Positions 51,220 to 60,011 of a DNA stretch of 64,000 nucleotides are shown here, piece after piece. The stretch lies in NCBI GenBank assembly GCA_035719105.1, contig DASTGN010000007.1:134299-198298 (forward strand), written 5' to 3'. The notes below the pieces were generated by a model. The model was not told where the DNA came from, searched no databases, and saw only the letters and a program-made list of their open reading frames with translations. Position 1 is the stretch's first letter. Every line of letters starts with the position of its first letter. The stretch comes from UBA8389 sp035719105. GTDB lineage: Bacteria > Bacteroidota > Bacteroidia > Bacteroidales > UBA1402. A program made the translations under genes and the position numbers.

Positions 51220-51396
51220 TTATTCTACGATTTTTACCAAGTGTTTTACTTTCTCTACCATTCCTAAAATGGCGGGGTTAGCCTCGTGTTCAACCACATT
51301 GTTCAGTTTCTTGAGACCGAGAGCGTCGAGCGTTCTTTTTTGAACTGCGGGGCAGCCGATACGACTCTTGAATTGTTTGATCTTTATTGTTGCCAT
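51220..51396 (-). CDS. rpmD: 50S ribosomal protein L30
   Basis: 58 residues, ATG at 51396, TAA at 51220: MATIKIKQFKSRIGCPAVQK, RTLDALGLKKLNNVVEHEAN, ending KHLVKIVE. Typical short bacterial L30. It fills the gap between rpsE (14 bases upstream) and rplO (11 bases downstream), the standard spc order. Confidence 0.97.
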   Translation of the reverse strand: MATIKIKQFKSRIGCPAVQKRTLDALGLKKLNNVVEHEANPAILGMVEKVKHLVKIVE

Positions 51397-51410
51397 TTGT
51401 TCTATCCTCC

Positions 51411-51929
51411 TTAACCTTTAAATACTTTTTCGATGGAAATACCACGGTTTTGTGCTACCATTACTGCATCGCGTAATTCCGTCAATGCAGCCATAGTGGC
51501 TTTTACCAGGTTATGCGGGTTGGAAGAACCTTTTGATTTTGCCAACACGTCGGTAATACCAACGCTTTCCAGTACGGCACGCATAGCACCACCGGCTTTA
51601 ACCCCGGTACCATGAGATGCAGGTTTCAGGAAAACTTCTGAACCGCTGAACTTAGCCCATTGTTCGTGGGGGATGGTTCCATGCAGCACGGGTACTTTGA
51701 TCAGATTCTTTTTAGCAGCTTCAGCTCCTTTAGCAATTGCTGCAGTTACTTCACCAGCCTTACCAAGTCCCCAGCCGACGATACCGTCTTCATTTCCAAC
51801 CACTACGATAGCGGAGAAACTGAAGGCGCGACCCCCTTTGGTTACCTTGGTTACACGGTTGATCGCAACCAATCTGTCTTTCAACTCCAAATCATTGGTA
51901 GTCTTAACTCTGTTTATTTGTCCTGCCAT
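51411..51929 (-). CDS. rpsE: 30S ribosomal protein S5
   Basis: 172 residues from the ATG at 51929 (MAGQINRVK); another ATG at 51935 overlaps the rplR stop by one base and would add two residues. It has the double-stranded RNA-binding fold LVAINRVTKVTKGGRAFSFS and GWGLGKAGEVTAAIAKGAEA, plus GTGVKAGGAMRAVLESVGIT. It is important for decoding accuracy and the helicase activity at the mRNA entry. Confidence 0.97.
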   Translation of the reverse strand: MAGQINRVKTTNDLELKDRLVAINRVTKVTKGGRAFSFSAIVVVGNEDGIVGWGLGKAGEVTAAIAKGAEAAKKNLIKVPVLHGTIPHEQWAKFSGSEVFLKPASHGTGVKAGGAMRAVLESVGITDVLAKSKGSSNPHNLVKATMAALTELRDAVMVAQNRGISIEKVFKG

Positions 51930-51934
51930 GATCA

Positions 51935-52279
51935 TTAAATTTTAAGTCCGCCTTTACGTGCGGCTTCAGCCACTTCTTTAACTCTTCCGTGATACAAATA
52001 ACCATTGCGGTCAAAAACCACTTTGGTGATACCGGCTTCTACAGCTTTCTTGGCGATAGCTTCACCAACTTTGGATGCCTGCTCCTTTTTGTTCACTTTT
52101 TCTTCCATTTTCAGAGAAGAAGCGGAGACCAGGGTTTTACCAGACTTGTCGTCGATAACCTGAACATAAATTTGCTTATTGCTTCTGAAAACGGTCATAC
52201 GCGGGGTTTCCGGTGTACCGGAGATTTTGCCGCGTACCCGTTGTTTTATCTTAAGTCTTCTGGATAATTTCGATGTCAT
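51935..52279 (-). CDS. rplR: 50S ribosomal protein L18
   Basis: 114 residues: RLKIKQRVRGKISGTPETPR, MTVFRSNKQIYVQVIDDKSG, and VVFDRNGYLYHGRVKEVAEA near the end. It binds 5S rRNA with L5. 22 bases after rplF. Confidence 0.98.
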   Translation of the reverse strand: MTSKLSRRLKIKQRVRGKISGTPETPRMTVFRSNKQIYVQVIDDKSGKTLVSASSLKMEEKVNKKEQASKVGEAIAKKAVEAGITKVVFDRNGYLYHGRVKEVAEAARKGGLKI

Positions 52280-52301
52280 CTTTCTTGATTTTTAGCGTAA
52301 A

Positions 52302-52859
52302 TTACTTCTTACCAGCCGATTTACCAGCTTTTCTGCGAACTTCTTCACCCACGAAACGGACACCTTTTCCTTTGTAAGGTTCGGGTTTGCGGAAAGAGCG
52401 AATTTTAGCGCATACCTGACCGATCAATTGCTTGTCGCAGGAGTCGAGAAAAATCATCGGGTTTTTATTACGTTCCGACTTGGTTTCCAGTTTGATTTCT
52501 GCAGGCAGCATCAAGTAAATATTGTGCGTATAACCCAAGGCCAAATCCAGGATCTGACCATTGTTTTGTGCACGGTAACCTACACCGACCAGTTCGAGTT
52601 CCTTGTGGTAACCTTCCGAAACACCGACAACCATGTTGTTGATCAGTGAACGGTAAAGTCCGTGTTGGGAACGCATTTCGCGATCGTCATTCGGACGAAT
52701 GACAGTAATCGTGGAATCTTCCACTTTAACTTCAATAAGGGGATTAACCGCCTGTGAAAGTTCCCCTTTGGGACCTTTTACCTTGACGATATTGTTAGCA
52801 TCGACAGTCACGGTCACACCGGACGGAATGCTGATGGGTAATTTTCCTATTCTTGACAT
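52302..52859 (-). CDS. rplF: 50S ribosomal protein L6
   Basis: 185 residues, with two similar alpha-beta domains: MSRIGKLPISIPSGVTVTVD, VKGPKGELSQAVNPLIEV, and the C-terminal signature PEPYKGKGVRFVGEEVRRKA. It stabilises the stalk base and sarcin-ricin loop region. 16 bases after rpsH. Confidence 0.98.
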   Translation of the reverse strand: MSRIGKLPISIPSGVTVTVDANNIVKVKGPKGELSQAVNPLIEVKVEDSTITVIRPNDDREMRSQHGLYRSLINNMVVGVSEGYHKELELVGVGYRAQNNGQILDLALGYTHNIYLMLPAEIKLETKSERNKNPMIFLDSCDKQLIGQVCAKIRSFRKPEPYKGKGVRFVGEEVRRKAGKSAGKK

Positions 52860-52875
52860 TTTTAATTCCTCCTCA

Positions 52876-53271
52876 TTAATAGATGTAACACAATACTTCG
52901 CCGCCGAGTTTAAGGTCTTTGGCTTCTTTATCGGTCATCACACCTTTGGAGGTGGACAAAATAACGATACCCAGGCCATTGATGACGCGGGGCATCTCCC
53001 GATAACCCACGTATTTACGTAAACCGGGCTTTGAAACACGAGTCAAACTCTTAATGGAGTTGACTTTGTTCACGAGATCGTACTTCAGGGCAATTTTGAT
53101 GGTACCCTGGGGGCCTTCATCCACGAACTTATAGTTCAGGATATAGCCTTTGTCGAAAAGGATCTTGGTGATTTCCTTCTTAACGTTTGACGCAGGAACT
53201 TCCACCACTCTATGTTTGGCTTTAATGGCGTTCCGCAGTCTTGTCAGATAATCTGCTATAGGATCTGTCAT
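52876..53271 (-). CDS. rpsH: 30S ribosomal protein S8
   Basis: 131 residues: MTDPIADYLTRLRNAIKAKH at the start and GLGIVILSTSKGVMTDKEAK then GGEVLCYIY at the end. It binds the central domain of 16S rRNA and in E. coli represses the spc operon. The 59-base gap after rpsN is longer than its neighbours. Confidence 0.98.
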   Translation of the reverse strand: MTDPIADYLTRLRNAIKAKHRVVEVPASNVKKEITKILFDKGYILNYKFVDEGPQGTIKIALKYDLVNKVNSIKSLTRVSKPGLRKYVGYREMPRVINGLGIVILSTSKGVMTDKEAKDLKLGGEVLCYIY

Positions 53272-53330
53272 ACTAAAAATTTAAATTGATCCGGACAACC
53301 CGGACAATATTTAACACTTAAAAAAATTGT

Positions 53331-53600
53331 TTACCAGCTTGCTTTGCGGACACCCGGGATCAAACCCTGAGAAGCCATTTCGCGGAACTGAATACGAGAA
53401 AGGCCAAACTGACGCATGTAACCTTTTGGACGTCCTGTTAATTTGCATCTGTTGTGCAGACGTACTGGGCAGGAGTTCTTGGGCAATGCCTGTAGACCTT
53501 CAAAGTTTCCGTCGGTTTTCAGTTGAGCTCTTTTTTCTGCATATTTTGCAATCAGAGCTGCACGTTTCACCTCGCGGGCTTTCATTGATTCTTTTGCCAT
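53331..53600 (-). CDS. rpsN: 30S ribosomal protein S14 (long form)
   Basis: 89 residues, the long zinc-independent type: MAKESMKAREVKRAALIAKY, then NRCKLTGRPKGYMRQFGLSR, IQFREMASQGLIPGVRKASW. The CxxC pairs of the short type are absent. 6 bases after rplE. Confidence 0.98.
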   Translation of the reverse strand: MAKESMKAREVKRAALIAKYAEKRAQLKTDGNFEGLQALPKNSCPVRLHNRCKLTGRPKGYMRQFGLSRIQFREMASQGLIPGVRKASW

Positions 53601-53606
53601 ATTGCT

Positions 53607-54164
53607 TTAGTCTTTTTTGATGTTTTTAAACGGCAGGCCGAATTCTTTCAGCAAAGCATAACCTTCTTCGTCGGTTTGGGCCGAAGTCACAAAGGTAATA
53701 TTCATACCCAAAAGTTTAACAATGTTGTCAATGTTAATTTCAGGAAAAATGATTTGTTCGTTGATACCCATCGTATAGTTACCACGTCCGTCCAATTTTG
53801 ATTCAATTCCTTTGAAGTCACGGATACGAGGCAATGCCACGCGAACGAGACGTTCGAGGAATTCATACATTTTTTCACGACGCAACGTAACCATCACACC
53901 GATAGGCATTTTCTTACGTAGTTTGAAGTTGGATATATCCTTCTTGGAAATCGTTGCAACAGCTTTCTGACCGGTAATCGTGGTCAGTTCGGTGATGGCA
54001 GTTTCGATAATTTTCTTATCTGCAACTGCAAGACCAAGGCCTTGGTTGATGACGATTTTTTTCAATACGGGCACCTGCATAACAGAAGAATACCCGAATT
54101 CCTGAGTTAATGCAGGAACAATGCGATCTACATATTCTTGCTTAAGATTAGCGGTATTAGCCAT
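53607..54164 (-). CDS. rplE: 50S ribosomal protein L5
   Basis: 185 residues: VPVLKKIVINQGLGLAVADK, FKLRKKMPIGVMVTLRREKM, YTMGINEQIIFPEINIDNI and the end MNITFVTSAQTDEEGYALLK. It binds 5S rRNA and contacts the P-site tRNA. The start overlaps the rplX stop by one base (TAATG). Confidence 0.98.
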   Translation of the reverse strand: MANTANLKQEYVDRIVPALTQEFGYSSVMQVPVLKKIVINQGLGLAVADKKIIETAITELTTITGQKAVATISKKDISNFKLRKKMPIGVMVTLRREKMYEFLERLVRVALPRIRDFKGIESKLDGRGNYTMGINEQIIFPEINIDNIVKLLGMNITFVTSAQTDEEGYALLKEFGLPFKNIKKD

Positions 54165-54484
54165 TATTTGATTTCCTCCCCTGATTTTTTGGATACGCGT
54201 ACTAACTTGCCTTCAGCATTTTCCTTGCGACCGATACGAGTCGGCTTGCCTGATTTCGGATCAACCGGATTCAGATTTGAAATATGGATGGCGGCTTCTT
54301 TTTTCACAATTCCTCCCTGAGGATTTGCAGCATTGGGCTTGGTGCTCTTGGAGACCAAGTTAACACCTTCTACGATGGCACGTTGTTTTTCAACCTGCAC
54401 TTCCAGGACGCGACCGGTTTTACCCTTGTCTTCGCCTGAATTTACATAGACGGTATCGCCTTTCTTTATGTGTAATTTACTCAT
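54164..54484 (-). CDS. rplX: 50S ribosomal protein L24
   Basis: 106 residues with the KOW motif at the start (KGDTVYVNSGEDKGKTGRVL) and EGVNLVSKSTKPNAANPQGG, then IHISNLNPVDPKSGKPTRIG. An early assembly protein of the large subunit. 21 bases after rplN; coupled to rplE. Confidence 0.98.
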   Translation of the reverse strand: MSKLHIKKGDTVYVNSGEDKGKTGRVLEVQVEKQRAIVEGVNLVSKSTKPNAANPQGGIVKKEAAIHISNLNPVDPKSGKPTRIGRKENAEGKLVRVSKKSGEEIK

Positions 54485-54505
54485 TACGGTTACTTTTTGA
54501 ATGGG

Positions 54506-54871
54506 TTAAAGTACTTCGGGAGCTAAAGAAACAATCTTCATGTTCGTGTTACGAAGCTCTCTGGCAACGGGACCGAAAATACGGCTTCCGCGAATTTCAC
54601 CGGCATTGTTCAAAAGCACACACGCATTATCATCAAAACGGATGTAAGAACCGTCGGTTCTTCTGATCTCTTTCTTTGTGCGAACAATGACGGCTTTGGA
54701 CACCGTACCTTTTTTGATTTCACTGGACGGGATGGTGCTCTTGATGGCTACGACAATAACGTCGCCAACAGAGGCATAACGACGACCGGTACCGCCTAAT
54801 ACGCGGATACACAATACTTCCTTTGCACCGGAGTTGTCAGCTACTAATAGTCTGGATTCTGCTTGTATCAT
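54506..54871 (-). CDS. rplN: 50S ribosomal protein L14
   Basis: 121 residues: MIQAESRLLVADNSGAKEVL, CIRVLGGTGRRYASVGDVIV and GSRIFGPVARELRNTNMKIV, all canonical. It lies at the subunit interface. Its start is 1 base from the rpsQ stop. Confidence 0.98.
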   Translation of the reverse strand: MIQAESRLLVADNSGAKEVLCIRVLGGTGRRYASVGDVIVVAIKSTIPSSEIKKGTVSKAVIVRTKKEIRRTDGSYIRFDDNACVLLNNAGEIRGSRIFGPVARELRNTNMKIVSLAPEVL

Positions 54872-54872
54872 A

Positions 54873-55130
54873 TTACTTCGCTTTCTCGATTATTTCAACT
54901 AATCTCCATCTTTTGGTTTTGCTCAAAGGACGGGTTTCCATGATCTTGACAGTGTCACCAATGGTGCACTCGTTCTTTTCGTCATGAGCATGGTACTTTT
55001 TCGTTTTGCTAACGAATTTACCGTAAATGGGGTGTTTTTCCTTCCACTTAACAGCAACCGTGATGCTCTTGTCCATTTTATTGCTGGTAACAACACCAGC
55101 TCTTTCTTTTCTTAAATTTCTAGTTTCCAT
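54873..55130 (-). CDS. rpsQ: 30S ribosomal protein S17
   Basis: 85 residues from the ATG at 55130 (the preceding GTG is less likely). OB fold with NLRKERAGVVTSNKMDKSIT, KYHAHDEKNECTIGDTVKIM and ETRPLSKTKRWRLVEIIEKA. An early 16S-binding protein. Confidence 0.97.
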   Translation of the reverse strand: METRNLRKERAGVVTSNKMDKSITVAVKWKEKHPIYGKFVSKTKKYHAHDEKNECTIGDTVKIMETRPLSKTKRWRLVEIIEKAK

Positions 55131-55136
55131 CACGCT

Positions 55137-55337
55137 TTAATTTTGTTGATTCAACTCTCTTTCGCGCAAAACGGTTTTAAGACGCGCAATATCCCTGCGT
55201 AATTCCTTAATCTGAGTGGGATTGTCCATGGGGGAAATGCTATGTTGCAATTCCATCTGATTGAGACGAGTGGCATCAGTTTGCACGCGTTCTGCAATCT
55301 CTTTGGAGGATAATTCTCTAACTTCTGCTATTTTCAT
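55137..55337 (-). CDS. rpmC: 50S ribosomal protein L29
   Basis: 66 residues, helical hairpin: MKIAEVRELSSKEIAERVQT and NPTQIKELRRDIARLKTVLR, ERELNQQN. It lies near the polypeptide exit and helps bind trigger factor and SRP. 5 bases after rplP, 6 before rpsQ. Confidence 0.97.
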   Translation of the reverse strand: MKIAEVRELSSKEIAERVQTDATRLNQMELQHSISPMDNPTQIKELRRDIARLKTVLRERELNQQN

Positions 55338-55342
55338 AAGGC

Positions 55343-55777
55343 TTAGGCGTTTTGGGTTGTGATATCAAAATCTCGTCTCACGATGAATTTGGTAGCAACT
55401 GGCAACTTCTGTGCGGCAAGGCGCAGTGCTTCCTTTGCTATTTCGAAGGGTACACCTTCAACTTCAATGAGAATTCTTCCTGGGGTTACTGGAGCCACGA
55501 ATCCTTCGGGAGCACCTTTACCCTTACCCATACGTACTTCTGCTGGTTTTTTGGTAAAGGGTTTATCTGGAAAAATACGGATCCAGATCTGACCCTGACG
55601 TTGCATGTAACGCGTAACGGCGATACGGGCAGCTTCAATTTGCTGACCAGTAATCCAGTGCGATTCCATCGTCTTGATACCAAAAGAGCCGAAGGCCAAC
55701 TGGTTTCCACGTTGGGCATTACCCTTCATGCGACCTTTCTGTTGTCTTCTGAACTTTGTTCTTTTCGGTTGTAACAT
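55343..55777 (-). CDS. rplP: 50S ribosomal protein L16
   Basis: 144 residues: MLQPKRTKFRRQQKGRMKGN, the conserved FGSFGIKTMESHWITGQQIE, RIFPDKPFTKKPAEVRMGKG and RILIEVEGVPFEIAKEALRL. It stabilises the A-site tRNA elbow. 18 bases after rpsC. Confidence 0.98.
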   Translation of the reverse strand: MLQPKRTKFRRQQKGRMKGNAQRGNQLAFGSFGIKTMESHWITGQQIEAARIAVTRYMQRQGQIWIRIFPDKPFTKKPAEVRMGKGKGAPEGFVAPVTPGRILIEVEGVPFEIAKEALRLAAQKLPVATKFIVRRDFDITTQNA

Positions 55778-55795
55778 TTCTTAGAAATTGTAACG

Positions 55796-56548
55796 TTAAC
55801 GACTACTATTGTTTCTCTTTTTGCGGAAGCCGCCCTTGCGGTCATCACGACGGTCAGATCCAGCGTTACCGCTTGGGCGACCTGTTTCTTTGGTAGTGGT
55901 GAAGTTTGGTGCCAAATCAACCTTTCCATAAATCTCTCCACGGCAGATCCAAACTTTAACTCCAATGATACCGACTTTCGTCAGGGCTTCTGCTTGCGCA
56001 TAATCGATGTCAGCACGGAAAGTATGAAGTGGCGTACGGCCTTCCTTATACATTTCCGAACGAGCGATTTCAGCGCCGTTCAAACGACCGGAAACCATGA
56101 CCTTGATACCTTCGGCACCCATGCGCATGGTTGACTGGATGGACATCTTAGTAGCACGACGATAAGCAATCTTCCCTTCAATCTGACGGGCGATGTTATT
56201 TGCTACAATGACTGCATCCAATTCAGGACGTTTAATTTCGAAAATATTGATTTGGATTTCCTTATCGGTAATCTTTTTCAATTCTTCTTTTAACTTGTCT
56301 ACTTCCTGACCACCTTTACCGATGATGATGCCCGGACGTGCCGTGCAAACGGTAATGGTAACCAGTTTCAGCGTACGTTCGATGACAATACGTGAAACGC
56401 TAGCTTTGGCCAAACGCGCATTCAGGTATTTACGGATTTTGCTGTCTTCCAACAGAGTGTCTCCATAGTTATCACCACCATACCAGTTGGAATCCCAACC
56501 TCTGATAATGCCTAAGCGGTTACTTATCGGATTTATTTTCTGTCCCAT
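55796..56548 (-). CDS. rpsC: 30S ribosomal protein S3
   Basis: 250 residues, longer than the about 210-230 common elsewhere because of a basic, Asp/Arg/Gly-rich tail (about 228-250, GSDRRDDRKGGFRKKRNNSS). Core: MGQKINPISNRLGIIRGWDS, a KH domain with PGIIIGKGGQEVDKLKEEL, and GVKVWICRGEIYGKVDLAPN. It lines the mRNA entry tunnel. 6 bases after rplV. Confidence 0.98.
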   Translation of the reverse strand: MGQKINPISNRLGIIRGWDSNWYGGDNYGDTLLEDSKIRKYLNARLAKASVSRIVIERTLKLVTITVCTARPGIIIGKGGQEVDKLKEELKKITDKEIQINIFEIKRPELDAVIVANNIARQIEGKIAYRRATKMSIQSTMRMGAEGIKVMVSGRLNGAEIARSEMYKEGRTPLHTFRADIDYAQAEALTKVGIIGVKVWICRGEIYGKVDLAPNFTTTKETGRPSGNAGSDRRDDRKGGFRKKRNNSSR

Positions 56549-56554
56549 TTAGCC

Positions 56555-56962
56555 TTAGTTTTGTTCGTTTTTTGTAATTGTATCAACTTTCAAAGTCACG
56601 TGGTTCGAGCGTTTGCGAATCTGATAACCTCTTCCCTGCGGCGCTGTACGAAGTCTTTTCAACATCGTAGCGGAATCAACTTTAACTTCGGTTATAAACA
56701 ATTCGCCGGCTTCGGCTTTGCGTTCGTTCTTAGCTTCCCAGTTGGCAATAGCAGAACGGAGCAGTTTCTCCAGGCGACCTGAGGCTTCCTTGGACGAGAA
56801 CTTCAAGATACCAAGGGCGAGAGACACTTCTTTACCGCGGATTAGGTCGGTCATCAAGCGCATCTTGCGGGGCGATGTCGGAACACCGTTGAGCTTGGCG
56901 AAGGACTGAGTCTTCAGAGCTTCTTTTCTGGCATCAGCTGCCAATCTTTTTCTTGCACCCAT
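56555..56962 (-). CDS. rplV: 50S ribosomal protein L22
   Basis: 135 residues. GVPTSPRKMRLMTDLIRGKE, FITEVKVDSATMLKRLRTAP and QGRGYQIRKRSNHVTLKVDT; the beta-hairpin tip reaches into the exit tunnel where macrolide-resistance changes are known. The N-terminus is somewhat extended. 35 bases after rpsS. Confidence 0.98.
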   Translation of the reverse strand: MGARKRLAADARKEALKTQSFAKLNGVPTSPRKMRLMTDLIRGKEVSLALGILKFSSKEASGRLEKLLRSAIANWEAKNERKAEAGELFITEVKVDSATMLKRLRTAPQGRGYQIRKRSNHVTLKVDTITKNEQN

Positions 56963-56997
56963 TTTATATTCGTGTTTTTATTTTTTCTGACATCTGT

Positions 56998-57267
56998 TTA
57001 TTTCTTCTTGTTTCCGCCATGGCCTCTGAACGTACGTGTTGGGGAAAATTCGCCCAATTTGTGTCCTACCATGTTTTCGGTTACATATACTGGAATAAAC
57101 TTATTACCGTTGTGAACGGCTACCGTGTGACCAACGAAATCAGGAGAAATCATAGAAGCGCGAGCCCATGTCTTCACCACGTTCTTTTTCCCCGATTCAT
57201 TCATGGCCAGAACTTTAGCTTCCAGCTTGATGTTAATATACGGTCCTTTTTTTAATGAACGACTCAT
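56998..57267 (-). CDS. rpsS: 30S ribosomal protein S19
   Basis: 89 residues: MSRSLKKGPYINIKLEAKVL, SMISPDFVGHTVAVHNGNKF and PVYVTENMVGHKLGEFSPTR, ending RGHGGNKKK. Lies in the head of the small subunit. 20 bases after rplB. Confidence 0.98.
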   Translation of the reverse strand: MSRSLKKGPYINIKLEAKVLAMNESGKKNVVKTWARASMISPDFVGHTVAVHNGNKFIPVYVTENMVGHKLGEFSPTRTFRGHGGNKKK

Positions 57268-57287
57268 AGTTTAATTGAATTTATCGG

Positions 57288-58112
57288 TTATTTTTTACGT
57301 CTGTCAATGATATACTTGCTCGAATGCTTCTTCGGTGCACGAGTTTTCAGGCCCTTAGCCAACAAGCCCTTGCGGGATCTAGGATGACCTCCAGAAGATT
57401 TACCTTCACCACCACCCATTGGGTGATCGACAGGATTCATAACCACACCACGTACGCGAGGACGGCGACCCATCCATCTGGAACGGCCGGCTTTACCGGA
57501 ACTTTCCAGGGCATGGTCAGCGTTACCAACAGTACCGATGGTAGCTTTGCAAGACAACAGGATCTTACGAGTTTCTCCTGAAGGCATTTTGATAATACCG
57601 TAGTTTTCTTCTTTCGAAACCAACTGAGCAAACGTACCAGCCGAACGTACCATTTTGGCACCCTGACCAGGACGAAGTTCAATATTGTGGATAACGGTAC
57701 CAACAGGAATGTTCTTCAAAGGAAGTGCATTTCCTACTTCGGGAGCGGCTTCTTCGCCAGACATGATTTTCATGCCGACTTCAAGACCGTTGGGAGCAAC
57801 GATGTACGCTTTTTCTCCATCTGCATAATACAGTAAAGCGATACGTGCCGAACGATTCGGGTCGTATTCGATAGTCTTTACAGTAGCAGGAATACCATCT
57901 TTTGTTCTCTTAAAATCGATGAAACGATAGAGTTTTTTATGACCGCCACCAATGTAGCGCATGGTCATTTTACCCTGGTTGTTACGTCCACCGGACTTGC
58001 TTAAGCCGAATGTAAGAGATTTTTCTGGTGCGCTGGCGGTGATGGTATCAAAGGCACCAATAATTTTATGTCTTTGCCCCGGTGTTGTGGGCTTTAGTTT
58101 ACGTACTGCCAT
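57288..58112 (-). CDS. rplB: 50S ribosomal protein L2
   Basis: 274 residues from the ATG at 58112 (MAVRKLKPTTPGQRHK); a start at 58145 would overlap rplW. Signatures: SGGRNNQGKMTMRYIGGGHK, the KOW-like middle, and VVMNPVDHPMGGGEGKSSGG with the His needed for peptidyl transfer. 4 bases after rplW. Confidence 0.98.
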   Translation of the reverse strand: MAVRKLKPTTPGQRHKIIGAFDTITASAPEKSLTFGLSKSGGRNNQGKMTMRYIGGGHKKLYRFIDFKRTKDGIPATVKTIEYDPNRSARIALLYYADGEKAYIVAPNGLEVGMKIMSGEEAAPEVGNALPLKNIPVGTVIHNIELRPGQGAKMVRSAGTFAQLVSKEENYGIIKMPSGETRKILLSCKATIGTVGNADHALESSGKAGRSRWMGRRPRVRGVVMNPVDHPMGGGEGKSSGGHPRSRKGLLAKGLKTRAPKKHSSKYIIDRRKK

Positions 58113-58116
58113 TTTT

Positions 58117-58407
58117 TTAAATATTGCTGTAGAAGTCAATAACATCGCCAGCCTTCAAAGTAACAATGGCTTTTTTGAAAGCTGATTGGCTTCCCTTTAC
58201 CATGCCGCTCTTCGTGTAGCGAGATTTGTTTTTGCCGCGATAGTTGAGTGTATTAACGCTCAATACGGTCACATTATACATTTCTTGTATGGCGTGAGCG
58301 ATTTCGATCTTATTGGCACTAGGTTGCACGCGGAAACCGTAACGATTCAGCTTTTCTGTCAAAGCGGTCATCTTTTCGGTTACGATAGGTTTAATGATTA
58401 TTCCCAT
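58117..58407 (-). CDS. rplW: 50S ribosomal protein L23
   Basis: 96 residues: IIKPIVTEKMTALTEKLNRY, GFRVQPSANKIEIAHAIQEM and VNTLNYRGKNKSRYTKSGMV. It is the main docking site for trigger factor and SRP at the exit. 12 bases after rplD. Confidence 0.98.
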   Translation of the reverse strand: MGIIIKPIVTEKMTALTEKLNRYGFRVQPSANKIEIAHAIQEMYNVTVLSVNTLNYRGKNKSRYTKSGMVKGSQSAFKKAIVTLKAGDVIDFYSNI

Positions 58408-58419
58408 TTCTTGATCTCC

Positions 58420-59046
58420 TTATGCGTTTAAAATGTTTTCAATTCCGGCAACTGAGCTTTCAGTCAAAACAAGAGTTGCTGCGTTCAATACTCTGTAAGT
58501 ATTTAACCCAGACAACGTTACAACTTGGACTTTAGCCAAATTACGAGCCGACAAATATACGTTTTTATTTGCTTCCAGCAACACGAAAAGTGTCTTTTTA
58601 TCAGCTACTTTAAGTTTGTTGGTCAGGTCTACGAATTGCTTCGTTTTAGGGGCATCATAAGCGATGTCTTCCACCACGATGATAGCCTGATCGATTGCCT
58701 TGTAAGACAATGCAGATTTACGGGCAAGTTCCTTGACTTTCTTATTCAGTTTGAAGCTGTAATCGCGTGGTTTCGGGCCAAAAACACGGGCACCTCCCAT
58801 TACTGGAGAGTTGATATCACCGTGACGGGCACCACCGCCGCCTTTTTGTTTGCCCAACTTCCTTGTGGAACCGGACATCTCACTTCTTTCTTTCGATTTG
58901 TGGGTACCTTGACGGCAATTGGCCTGGTACTGTCTCACGTCCAACCAAATGGCGTGATCGTTGGGCTCGATGGCGAAGATGGCGTCGTTCAACGTAATCT
59001 TCCTTCCGGTATCTTCCCCCTGGATTGTATATACACTCAGTTCCAT
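58420..59046 (-). CDS. rplD: 50S ribosomal protein L4
   Basis: 208 residues, MELSVYTIQGEDTGRKITLN, the tunnel loop with TRKLGKQKGGGGARHGDIN, GGARVFGPKPRDYSFKLNKK and DLTNKLKVADKKTLFVLLEA. In enterobacteria L4 represses the S10 operon through the S10 leader. Its ATG overlaps the rplC stop by one base. Confidence 0.98.
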   Translation of the reverse strand: MELSVYTIQGEDTGRKITLNDAIFAIEPNDHAIWLDVRQYQANCRQGTHKSKERSEMSGSTRKLGKQKGGGGARHGDINSPVMGGARVFGPKPRDYSFKLNKKVKELARKSALSYKAIDQAIIVVEDIAYDAPKTKQFVDLTNKLKVADKKTLFVLLEANKNVYLSARNLAKVQVVTLSGLNTYRVLNAATLVLTESSVAGIENILNA

Positions 59047-59663
59047 TACTTTTCAATAATTACGATTGAACCTTTAGCACCCGGAACAGAACCTTTGATC
59101 AAAACCAAATTGTGTTCAGGAATAACTTTAATAATTTGCAGGTTTTGGACTGTTACGCGATCAGAACCCATGTGACCACCCATGCGCATTCCTTTGAATA
59201 CACGTGAAGGCCAAGAAGATGCACCCAAAGAACCGGGAGCACGAAGGCGGTTGTGCTGACCATGGGTAGCACCACCAACACCAGCGAAACCATGACGTTT
59301 TACAACGCCTTGGAAACCTTTACCTTTTGAAGTTCCGACGACATCAACAAATTCGTCTGCTTCAAACAATTCAGCAGTGATTACATCACCTGCCTTGAAT
59401 TCGTCACCGAATCCTTTAAACTCAACCAAGTGTCTTTGAGGTGCTACTCCGGCCTTGTCAAAATGACCCTTTTCTGCCTTGTTGGTATGTTTTTCCTTTT
59501 TTTCCTGGAAACCAACTTGGATGGCTTCATAACCATCGGTGGCAAGAGTCTTGACCTGAGTAACGACACAAGGACCAGCTTCTACAACAGTGCATGGAAT
59601 GTTTTTCCCATCAGCACTGAAAACGGAAGTCATTCCGATTTTTTTTCCTAATAATCCTGGCAT
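59046..59663 (-). CDS. rplC: 50S ribosomal protein L3
   Basis: 205 residues: MPGLLGKKIGMTSVFSADGK, FKAGDVITAELFEADEFVDV, GTSKGKGFQGVVKRHGFAGV and RMGGHMGSDRVTVQNLQIIK. An early 23S-binding protein near the peptidyl transferase centre. 21 bases after rpsJ. Confidence 0.98.
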   Translation of the reverse strand: MPGLLGKKIGMTSVFSADGKNIPCTVVEAGPCVVTQVKTLATDGYEAIQVGFQEKKEKHTNKAEKGHFDKAGVAPQRHLVEFKGFGDEFKAGDVITAELFEADEFVDVVGTSKGKGFQGVVKRHGFAGVGGATHGQHNRLRAPGSLGASSWPSRVFKGMRMGGHMGSDRVTVQNLQIIKVIPEHNLVLIKGSVPGAKGSIVIIEK

Positions 59664-59684
59664 TTCTCTAATCGATTAAATAAA

Positions 59685-59990
59685 TCAAACTTTGATTTCT
59701 ACTTCTACACCGCTGGGTAATTCCAGTTTCATCAACGCATCTACTGTCTTCGCGCTGGAATTGTAAATGTCGATCAGTCTCTTGTAAGAGCACAGTTCGA
59801 ACTGTTCGCGGGATTTCTTGTTTACAAACGTTGCACGGTTGACCGTGAAAATACGTTTGTGTGTGGGGAGGGGAATCGGTCCGCTGACGACAGCACCGGT
59901 AGCCTTCACCGTCTTAACGATTTTTTCTGCGGACTTGTCCACCAGATTGTAGTCGTAAGACTTCAACTTAATTCTGATTTTTTGGCTCAT
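59685..59990 (-). CDS. rpsJ: 30S ribosomal protein S10
   Basis: 101 residues: QKIRIKLKSYDYNLVDKSAE, VSGPIPLPTHKRIFTVNRAT and SREQFELCSYKRLIDIYNSS. S10 also takes part in NusB-dependent antitermination. First gene of the S10 part, preceded by a large hairpin in the 79-base gap after fusA. Confidence 0.98.
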   Translation of the reverse strand: MSQKIRIKLKSYDYNLVDKSAEKIVKTVKATGAVVSGPIPLPTHKRIFTVNRATFVNKKSREQFELCSYKRLIDIYNSSAKTVDALMKLELPSGVEVEIKV

Positions 59991-60011
59991 CTTTTATATT
60001 ACTTAGTATGT